A stretch of DNA of 64,000 bases from positions 62,001 through 126,000 of the forward strand of contig JABCPU010000138.1 of the NCBI GenBank assembly GCA_016800925.1. Reading direction: 5' to 3'. The translations under genes were made by a program, and so were the position numbers. This DNA is from Suillus spraguei (taxonomy: Eukaryota; Basidiomycota; Agaricomycetes; Boletales; Suillaceae). Shown in pieces: positions 53,017 to 61,837 of the stretch (within the stretch, counting starts at the first letter, position 1; every line of letters starts with the position of its first letter). The notes under the pieces were generated by a model. It was not told where the DNA came from and made no database searches. It saw nothing but the letters and a program-made list of their open reading frames with translations.

Positions 53017-56015
53017 CGTTCCACTTACCTGTCCCCAAGCGTTGTACCAGACATAAATGATACATCCCAAACGACATCCATCGACTTTGTATTCAACCCA
53101 ACGACGACACCCTTTGCAGACAACGGAACTCCACCTGAATCTTGAACCATAGTAACCCTGTCTCCCAAGGCAAAGCGCTGGTTCTGGAGTCGATAGATAG
53201 CGTGCGATGGTTTTAGAACTGCGTGACGAGGGATATTCTTCACAATGGCTTTCTTGATTCCAGCTTTGGACCTGTTCTTATTGATGTCATCGGCAACCTG
53301 TTCAATTTCTTTGACAGTGCTCTAAAGACAGTGTTGAATGAAACGTGACTCGGGATAAACGGCGATTCTATACCTTCGCTAGGCTGTTCGAGAATAGGGA
53401 AACTGGCTCAAGATCTCGGACGCCTTCCGATTTGAGCCACGACTTTACTTCCTTGACCCCAGCATCAGCGTGAGAGTCAAAGATGTCCGTAGCGCGAGCC
53501 ATATCTATCATCCTGAAAATGAGATCAAGGAATTGTCGGGCAAATCCAACAGCTTACCGTCGCCCCCTTGGTCCAGAATCGCGAAGATTTCTGGGAATTT
53601 ATCCGACAAAGAACTGAGTTCCAATTCGGATGCAATTCGGACAGGACCCACCTTACATTCACGAATGAGGTCAAGTGCCTTCTCGCTAAACTCCCAATAA
53701 CGACCAGCCTTCCGTGAATAGTCAATAACTTTCAAGCCCTTGGCCTCGAACTTGATGCTCAGTCCGAGATTGTTCTTTTGATGATCGGAGGTGAGAACCA
53801 TGAAGCTTGACGTGATTTTGGAGAGGGCTCTGGGTGACATTCCGATTGTGGAAGCTGCTTTGAGCGATGGCAAGTAGTGCAGTGAAACACGACTATCAAC
53901 AATAATCTTGAACTTGTTATTCTCCGTTTTATCTGAAAGGAAGAACTACGAGATCAATTAGAAAGATAAATTGTGGTAGGGCATTGTGACATACTGCCAG
54001 AACAACAGACAAAGCGCTGTCAGTAGTTGAAGACACCTGGGCAGCCACACCATACGCGTGTTCGCCAAGGGAGAAAATGTTCGTTCCGTCAGGAAATTCC
54101 TCCGACAGAGGTGGAGCATCCTTCTCGAGGAACCTGGGATCTTCAGATGCAACTTCTGAGATGACCATCTGGACGGCTTGTTCGAGTTCTTTTTCGGGTC
54201 CTTCGTAGTCTTTAACCAATGCGCCTGATTCTAAGCGTTTCAAACCTGCACGAATGTGTAAAGAGCGAACGTCCATAAAGTACCAGCACGCACCTTTTAG
54301 CGGACGGACGTGCACCAGGACATCGACGTCCACCAGTGATCACTCCACATCTCTTCGAATATAGCGTCTCAATCCGCTCAGCTGTGCCCTTCCAATGGCT
54401 CAAGCTCTGGTGGGAATGCAGATTGGAAACAACCTTCGCCAGAGTACCAGGCACGAGTACCAACTTCTCGTACTTGAACAATGAATCGGACACGGCCGTG
54501 ACCAGCCCTTCTTGCAAGAAAGACCAACCGATGAAAGTGCGTTTGCCAACCATTTCCTGGGCGATATCCTCTACCTTGCGGTTTTCGTGAAGATTTTGTA
54601 TGTGAACTGCCATTGACTTGTTGCGGGTTTCGGAACCGTGTACATTGACACCGTGAAAGTCTAGTTGTGCTGTGTGGGGTAATGTACCCACAAAGGGAAT
54701 CCAGCGAGGGGTTTTGCACCGAGGCATACACCTTCGCATAGTCCAGGGACGAGATGGAGTCCATCAAGATTTGGCAGGTCGAAGGATTCCATCTTACATG
54801 TGCAACGATATATAGGAGGGAATAAATCCGGTAACGATGAAGGATAGACTGTGGACTCTCCAGGACTGAAGATAAATTTGGTACTGGTTCCAAACCCATT
54901 GCGGCGGGGTTTCTCTGGGGTCAACCTATGTTCTCGAGCTGCACACATGGGACGATGACGAACTACAACCAAAAAGCGGAATTTGCTACTCACATTTCAT
55001 TGCTCGTAACAGCCGCTGCTCATCAATGAAGGGAATCTTAACGATTGCTTCCCATTCTTGCTTTCATTTAAGTCTTGCTCAAATTCAAGAGTCCAATATC
55101 GGTGAATTTGGATCGTACATTAGGTCCTATAATTGATTAGTCTAATGTATGACACAGGCCACTGAACATACTTGATATGCTATCGCAATATGTTCCATGC
55201 TTGCGGACGGGAGGACGCCCATCAGTTGTTTGAAAGGATGGAAAGGTTTACCCAGCTCGAACATGAACGACTTGTCACCAAGGTCGCGTAAATCTTGAAG
55301 AAAATGTGAACATAGCACAACGAGGACAGGGAATGTAAAAAGTACCAGATATCCACGGGGCGTAATGGTAATTGTAAAACCAGCCCCAGGAGGCGATCCC
55401 ACTGTAATAGTAGTGCATAACCCATTGTAGACCCTCTGCGTAGCGGTATATCGAGTCGTCCATCTCTTTAGGGTCATCATAGGAGATTCCAAGTTTCTCC
55501 TGTCGTGCAACAGGTTGGTCTGACGAACGGTATACAAGGCGGGGACGCACCTTGTAATATCCTCTCTTCCATTCGGACATTTTGTCGTTGATGGATTGTT
55601 CATGTCGTGCGTCAAAACCCCCACCTTCTTCATCATCATCCACCACAGGGCCTTGTCGAATTTCTTTGACACTCGATCTACTGCAGCCCTACCTTCTTCA
55701 TCATCTTCCTCCACATCTTCCCACTCGCCCTCACTATTCCCGTCTCCGTTAGCTTGCTCTGAATCAGTTTCTGCCAAGGGTTCGTCCAAAATCCTGGGAG
55801 CCGCCATGTAACAAGATTTTGATCCTCTTCATCATACTCATCCCAAGTAACCGACAGATGCAACTCCTCCGCCAGGGTGCTGATGAACTTCCGTTCCCGA
55901 GCGAAAAACATATTAGGCATTGTCAGGGCTGCAGTACGGTGCTGTGAGGGTTTCCTGCGGTTTTGCAATACAAACTGCTGTATTTGATCAAAAATGTCTC
56001 GTTGAGGGCGCGTAA
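53017..56015 (-). pseudogene. XRN1: XRN1/KEM1 5'-3' exoribonuclease, partial pseudogene copy 2
   Basis: The copy is homologous to copy 1 from end to end (44523-47455) in the same orientation. Compared with it, copy 2 keeps the segment (ELELSSLSDKFPEIFAILDQ) deleted in copy 1 and the Trp codon (EGEWEDVEED) where copy 1 has a stop. It has its own frameshifts, for example after RLPGF at about 55790 and in the DDDEE region. It shares the frameshift after LAGFP. It stops at 56015 just inside LTRPQRD, where the 177-bp tandem repeat begins. Neither copy contains the N-terminal catalytic half. Confidence 0.92.
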
Positions 56016-56032
56016 TAACTATATATTTGGTT

Positions 56033-56705
56033 TTGCAGGCGCACCCCTGTAAGCGTCACCCCGTCACCCTCCCATATAAGGTATCTGGTTATGTTAGGGG
56101 CTGTCCGTCACCCTCATATTTTTTTCCCATATGCCATTTTTTCTCTCTTGGCTGTATCATCGTCACCTTTCACCTTTTAAGCGTCACCTTTTCCCTTTCA
56201 AGTGTCACCTTTGCAGGTGCACCCCTGTAAGCGTCACCCCGTCACCCTCATATTTTCTGCCCAGATGCCATTTTTTCTCTCTTGGCTGTATCATTGTCAC
56301 CTTTGACCGTTCAAGTGTCACCTTTTCCCTCTCAAGCGTCACCTTTTCCCTCTCAAGCGTCACCTTTTCCCTTTCAAGTGTCACCTTTGCAGGTGCACCC
56401 CTGTAAGTGTCAACCCGTCACCCTCCCATATGGGTATCTGGTTATGTGAGTGGCTGTCCGTCACCCTCATATTTTTTCCCATATGCCATATTTTTTTTCT
56501 CTTGGCTGTATCCTCATCACCTTTTACCTTTCAAGCGTCACCTTTTTCTCTTTAAGTTTCATTCCATCACCCTGTCCACATATGCCTTTTGGTCATGTAA
56601 GTGGCCGTCACCCTCCCTTTTTTCCCAACTGCCATTATTTTCTGTTGGCTGTATTATGGTCACCTTTCCCCTTTCAAGCGTCACCCATCACCCTATGGGG
56701 AGGGG
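56033..56705 (+). repeat. 177-bp tandem repeat (about 3.8 units) with inner 19-bp subrepeats
   Basis: Unit starts with GCACCCCTGTAAGCGTCACC are at about 56040, 56217 and 56393, a period of 176-177 bp; a fourth degenerate unit runs to about 56705. Within units the motif CAAGCGTCACCTTTTCCCT repeats several times. Each unit carries TTTGCAG followed 12-13 bp later by GTAAGY. Confidence 0.85.
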
Positions 56706-57904
56706 ACTCCGGCTGTAGGGGGGGTCCAGACGTTCCCTTTTTTTTTTTTGGGTTTTTTGGTTTTTGATTTCAACTCGGGGGCTTTCGTCAGAATTCTTCC
56801 CACGCTCCAGGCGCTTTCTCGAACCATTCACTTTTGAGCGTTTCGCTCGTCGCTCGCCAGGATCTTGGCCTGTTGATGTCGCAAGACTATGGGTGGACTC
56901 TCCTTGACGAGGGCCACGACTTTGATTTTCATCGGAAAAAGTTCCCACGGGTCGAGCAAGCAAAAATGCGAAAATTCCTAATTCGCCAAGTCTTGCGATG
57001 TGGCTTTGTTTGGCACTGCTTATATAAGCAAAAGTGCGGTCAATCACCGGTCTTTTCCCCTTCCCTCCTCCTCCTTCTACTCAACGATTTTCGCATTTTT
57101 GACTATTTGGCAAATCTTTTGACCTCCACATTTCTCCTTCCCTCTCTGACTCTCTTCTTCCTTCTAGCTCCGCATTTTTGACTATTTGAGCAAGTCTTTC
57201 TGTCTCTCTTCCTCCTCTCCTTCCCACTCAATCATTTTGGCACTTTTGCTCTCCTCTCCTTCTTCTGTTTCTACTCCTCCTGCTCTCTGCCCCTCCTCCT
57301 CTTTCTGCTCTTCCTGTTTCTCATTTTCGCATTTGTCAGTCAATTAGTATGAATTTGCTTCCACTATAAGAGAAATTAAAGAAGCTTATAGGAGGAGCTC
57401 AAAGGTAGAGTCATCCAGGGTTCTATATGATCAAGTTGAGCATACTCAACTCCAGCAACCAGGGTGGCTGCTAACATTTTCACATCTTCTTCATCATCAA
57501 GAACGTGTCATTCATCAGATACTGTAGTAGCAGATCATTCATTAGAGTGCCAACAAAATCTAGATTATTATTATTTTATTCAATGTGTGCTACAACTTTC
57601 ATTGTCATCAGAAAAAGTTCCCATGGTCAAGTAAGCAAAAATGCGAAGTACGGTCAACCATAAGTCTTTTCCCATCCTTTCTCTTTCTTTCCCTCCTCCT
57701 CATTCTCCATTTTCGCATTTTTGACTATCTGGTAAGTCTTTCTGTCTCTATTTTTGTTTCTTCCCTCCTTCTATTCAATCATTTTCGCATTTTTGATTAT
57801 TTGGTAAGTCTTGCTCTCTTCTTCTTCTTCTTCCCTCTCTGACCCCCCTTTCCTTCTTCTGGCTCTCTTCCCTCCTCCCCCCCCCCTCAATAATTTTCGC
57901 ATTT
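56706..57904. repeat. Pyrimidine-rich degenerate repeat region
   Basis: The motif GCATTTTTGACTATTTGGCA recurs with changes at about 57092, 57170, 57714, 57788 and 57897, always after C/T-rich tracts. A larger block (TTTGATTTTCATCGGAAAAA, with AGCAAAAATGCGAA) is repeated at about 56919 and 57590. No gene is recognised. Confidence 0.7.
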
Positions 57905-57944
57905 TTGATTATTTGGCAAGTCTTTCTTGTTTCCACCTTTCCTT

Positions 57945-58381
57945 GCCTCCATGGGAAAATCGGAGATAAGGTTTGGTTATCTGCTGCCAATCTTAGACTC
58001 AAACTCCCATCGAAGAAACTTGCGCCGAAGCGATACGGACCCTTCCCGATCACCGATGTTTTATCACCCATCACATTCACACTCAAGCTCCCTCCGCAGT
58101 GGAAAATTCATCCTACGTTCCATGCTTCCGTCTTATCGTCCTATAGCGAAACAGACGTACACGGTCCGAACTTCCCTGAACCACCACCTGACATCATCAA
58201 AGAAGAAGAAGAAGAATATGAAATAGAAGCAATTCTTTCTCACAAAGGAACCGGCACTCGCCGACACTATCTTGTTTCTTGGAAAGGATATTCATCGGGA
58301 GATAACAAATGGCTCCCAGAGAAGAACTTGAAGAACTCCGCTCGAATCTTGAATGCTTATAAGAAGCAACATGCCCTCTGA
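57945..58381 (+). pseudogene. Chromovirus integrase C-terminus and chromodomain
   Basis: The frame has GDKVWLSAANLRLK and KRYGPFPI (the GPY/F module), HPTFHASVLSSY, and a chromodomain YEIEAILSHKGTGTRRHYLV and SWKGYSSGDNKWLPEKNL, with Tyr, Trp and Trp at the aromatic-cage positions. The core catalytic DDE part is missing. The first 15 codons of the open frame (MIIWQVFLV...) are not part of the element. Confidence 0.92.
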
Positions 58382-58434
58382 TTACCCTTCAGTCAATCAA
58401 CCGCACCAGCACTTGATCAACTACCACCATCGAA

Positions 58435-59904
58435 ATGTCTTTCCCCACTGCCTACATCACCCCTGTCACCATTGCCAACAATGACTCCGACTCTGATGTT
58501 GAAAACTATGGATCCCTCACCACAGAAATCGACAATACCTCTTACATCGAAGCCGCCCTTCTATGTGAAGGACATGCCCTTGAAATTGAAAGAATTCTCA
58601 CAGAAAAAGGCGCCTTCCCGGCCCTCCTCCTCGTCAACATTATCCGCACCGCCGCTCTCATTGAAGCCACAGCCAATGAAACTACCGATCCTACATTCCG
58701 TCAACGCTTCCTACATCTTCAAAAACGTATTCGTTCTTACACTATGCTGTTGCTTCCCGGTTCTTTTAAAAGCAATGTTGAAGAAGCTATTCACATCGTG
58801 GCCGAACGTCGAGCAGGTGTTGCTCGACCTCCCTCTCCGCAGGAAGATATGCCACTTCCTATTCCAGTACCCTCTTCTTCGCGTGTGTATTCTAGTGTTG
58901 ACGCCCTTGCTGGCTTATGCACTGCTGTTCAAGAGATCGGGCAGCTTACCAACACAGTCGTTGAAACCATCCAGCAATCAGTCGCTGAAACCAGAGCAGC
59001 CAGAAACTTAGTCGAAGAAGCCATTACTGATCTACAACAAACACAAGCCAACCTCGCTTCCCCCCGAACCCCGTCTCCTATCGACAAACAGACCTCACCA
59101 TCTCCCGTCATAGTCTCTCTTGACCATCCTGCATGGCTATATGAACCTTGCACAGAAAAACAGTGTGAGGCCGCAAAACTATTGGGAATCCCTGTCACTG
59201 AGCTGGTAACACTCGGTCCTCGACTTCGCGACCTCCACATCCATCCTCCCATGACTATTCCATCATCATTTGGTCCAATGGATCCTGTCTCGCCAGTTTT
59301 AGTAAAAGACCTCGGCATCACTTCCCCTTCTTCCTCTAACGAACTTCTTGCGATTGCTGAACGAGGGACTACTCCCGACCTCCCCGCCTCCGCGTACACG
59401 CTAACCAGTAAACAACAAGCGCAGCTTAGGCATGACAATGCCTTTGCCTTAAAACACATGACGCGACAGAAAGGGAAGAAGCGTGCTAGATCCACCAGTC
59501 CCAAACCCGTTATTTCACCATCACCACTACGCATGACCACCTCTAACACTGACAAAAACATGAAATGCCGAGTCTGTGGCATCATCGGACATCGACAAAA
59601 GAATTGTCTTGACTATCAGTGTCAAATCTGTCTGCGACACGGTCCCACCCATCTGTCCATTTATTGCCCTCAGCGTCGTGGAGAACCCCTGTTCACGCTT
59701 ACCTGGAAGGATGATGGATTTTATGATGCACTGCGTAGGTGGGAACAGTATCTTATTAACCAACGACGACGAAAAGAAGGTCGACGAGCGAGAACTGTAG
59801 CAGAGGAGGAAGCAGCCTATATGTTAGGAGGAAGTGCCGTTGATGAAGACGTCGCTAACTATGACGACTATGATCCCGTCTATGACAACAACAGGGATAT
59901 TTGA
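58435..59904 (+). CDS. Retrotransposon ORF downstream of pol with CCHC zinc knuckle (489 aa)
   Basis: ATG 58435 to stop at 59902 is fully open. The N-terminal half is helical (about residues 25-120 with RQRFLHLQKRIRSYTMLLLP); the middle is Pro/Ser-rich. Near the end are CRVCGIIGHRQKNC (C-x2-C-x4-H-x4-C) and a second Cys/His cluster CQICLRHGPTHLSIYC, then an acidic tail. This is Gag-like, but it lies between the chromodomain and the 3' LTR, 53 bp after the pol stop, not before pol. It may be a relocated gag, an extra ORF3, or a gene specific to this clade. Confidence 0.8.
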   Translation: MSFPTAYITPVTIANNDSDSDVENYGSLTTEIDNTSYIEAALLCEGHALEIERILTEKGAFPALLLVNIIRTAALIEATANETTDPTFRQRFLHLQKRIRSYTMLLLPGSFKSNVEEAIHIVAERRAGVARPPSPQEDMPLPIPVPSSSRVYSSVDALAGLCTAVQEIGQLTNTVVETIQQSVAETRAARNLVEEAITDLQQTQANLASPRTPSPIDKQTSPSPVIVSLDHPAWLYEPCTEKQCEAAKLLGIPVTELVTLGPRLRDLHIHPPMTIPSSFGPMDPVSPVLVKDLGITSPSSSNELLAIAERGTTPDLPASAYTLTSKQQAQLRHDNAFALKHMTRQKGKKRARSTSPKPVISPSPLRMTTSNTDKNMKCRVCGIIGHRQKNCLDYQCQICLRHGPTHLSIYCPQRRGEPLFTLTWKDDGFYDALRRWEQYLINQRRRKEGRRARTVAEEEAAYMLGGSAVDEDVANYDDYDPVYDNNRDI

Positions 59905-59937
59905 AAGTCGGTGATTTTCAATGTAATACGGGGGTAA

Positions 59938-60412
59938 TGTTACAATCGTACGTGCCCCTATTCATTTTCCCTTTGTTTCCTTACTTGTATGACGTGTCAC
60001 ATGACTTTGCCTTATATGCTCAACGCATCTGTACAACACATGCCTTCCTTATTAGGATACGCAGTTACATTCTCACAGTTACTTGGTCTGTGCGCACATA
60101 TTGGCCTATTTAAGCACAGTGTACTTGTAGTAGATTCCTTACTTTAATCTTACTGGGTTTTACCTGGAATCTCCTTTGCTTAGGTCTCCAACCTAAGTCG
60201 TCTTGAATCGTCTCTAAGTCTAAGCACTCCTTAGTCTTAGTCTCTATTCTTGCAGAACCTCTTGGACATATCCTTGAGGCCAGACTCTTGATCGTACTCG
60301 GAACACATTCCTTGTACTTTCACCTTGTCCTCTTCTGGACATTGTAAGAACCTCCCAGCAGACCGTCTGTGTCTTCTCACTGTCGCTGGTGACGCCACCC
60401 CAGTTCGTAACA
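59938..60412 (+). mobile_element. 3' LTR of the chromovirus (475 bp)
   Basis: It starts TGTTAC and ends GTAACA and is homologous throughout to the solo LTR at 63-524. It contains the same TATTTAAG promoter-like box at about 60107. It follows directly the purine tract. No target duplication can be tested because the 5' LTR is missing. Confidence 0.93.
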
Positions 60413-60822
60413 CTTAATGTACCTTTTTTGAAATATATTCATTCCATACTGATCCCGCAGCTTCACCCTCAATATTGGCCCCTTTAGTGTTGTCCCAGTG
60501 AACACCAGACTGTTGGCGATATTTCTGAATCACATTATATGTCTGCTTTAGCTATATGATCTCTTATCAGTATACAACTAGATGACATATGTATCAATAT
60601 ATGACGTACCAATGCCCATTTTGTCTTACACATTGCCCCTGTCTTCTGTGGACCACTCTGCAGATACTCAGAAATGGCCTCTGCGGCGCCATTGTATGTC
60701 ACATCTTTGAAGTTCCCAGTGTCCCCAACCTTGTCCCGATTGTTGAATAAATACAAGAGAAGCTGATCAGTTTCTGTGTTGGTCCAGACAGCCCTGTCTG
60801 CATGAGATGACTCCTGAGCCAT
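60413..60822 (-). pseudogene. Myb/SANT-like DNA-binding protein gene, truncated by the LTR
   Basis: ATG 60822 gives MAQESSHADRAVWTNTETDQ and LLLYLFNNRDKVGDTGNFKD, TYNGAAEAISEYL and GPQKTGAMCKTKWAL. An intron at 60552-60609 (58 bp) splices to LKQTYNVIQKYRQQSGVHWD and NTKGANIEGEAAGSVWNEYI; the frame ends at the LTR. The order W-T-x2-E-x-D...GNFK...KTGxMCKTKW...SGxHWDNxxGAxI is typical of the Myb/SANT-like family that accompanies Harbinger-type transposons or is domesticated in fungi. The C-terminal part is missing. Confidence 0.75.
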
Positions 60823-61837
60823 GGAGAGGATGTGGACCTGAGCTGATAAAACTATAGATACAACACTAGCCCAGATGTGGTTCTGATCTTGTAGATCTTT
60901 AGTCGTATATCGAGGTATAGTACAGCTAGACATTACGGGTCAAAGGGAAGTTCAAGCTCCGTCATCGGGCTTCAAACCGGAACTGCTATGCCGATGTTAC
61001 ATAACGTCCTTCAAGTTGGCAAATTCACCTTACCTCCGGTTACCGAACTAAGCCTTAGCAGCGAACCGGCGAACTCGGCTCCCAATTGAACACGAACTTT
61101 TAGAATTGAGCAGCCCTCTACTAGCGCCGTAAGCATCAAACTTCTTTTTGACAAGCGAAATTTATGCGTCTCTCGCTGATTAACGATGCTTATAACGAAC
61201 TCGGCTCCCAGGTGAACGCGATTTTTTAGAATTGAGCATCCCTAACTTCTAAGTAACTCAACACTTCAGTGAAAGACATACCTGTTATAAGCAGCCATAC
61301 GCATTCTGCCCCTTTGCTGTTCCCTTTGGCGTACCATGGTTAACAGCGGATGTATCTCAAACACTTAACATCTAGACTGGTTACCAGTCTACTTGACCAA
61401 TAGATTAATTCATTCAACCTAGCCGCATCTGCCCAAACGTTTAAAATTTTCGCTCTTACGATATCATGCAAGTTGTCGCACATTTTTCACCTTTTTACTA
61501 GTGAACTTACTACTATACACTATATGGCTATATATTATATATATCTCAACACATTTTCATATTGTTTTGGTTATCTCATTTGATAGAGTACATCACTGGG
61601 ATTCCATTGCACCAACTTTTAAGGAAATTGGTGGTCAGAAACATGAGTTATGATCATTTTACTGTTAACTGAGTGATTTAACTCAATCACTATATTAGGA
61701 CAGTATAACTCCATCATAGGACATCAAACATGTAACAGATGCACTGGTATATATACTATAGTGATGGGAATATATGATTTTGCACTCATTTCTAATATTG
61801 TCATATTATGTCTGCTGGTCCAGGGGGTGAGGGTGAG
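60823..61837. other. AT-rich non-coding stretch with a direct repeat
   Basis: A repeat with the core GAACTCGGCTCCCA and TTTTAGAATTGAGCA is at about 61070-61115 and 61197-61245, roughly 128 bp apart. From 61450 the sequence is very AT-rich, with TATATA runs. No gene is seen. Confidence 0.6.

Larger units (their letters stand above)
57945..60412 (+). mobile_element. Ty3/gypsy chromovirus, 3' part with LTR; 5' part lost
   Basis: The element retains the integrase C-terminus with chromodomain, a separate zinc-knuckle ORF, a purine-rich tract (ACGGGGGTAA, about 59927-59936) and the 3' LTR. Protease, RT, RNase H, most of integrase and the 5' LTR are absent; the left side ends in the pyrimidine-rich repeats. 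It is a fungal retrotransposon. Confidence 0.9.

Noticed and set aside
55054..55130. Length differences between the XRN1 copies as alternative introns
   Set aside because: The 10-15-bp gaps lack splice signals and are simple deletions in one copy.
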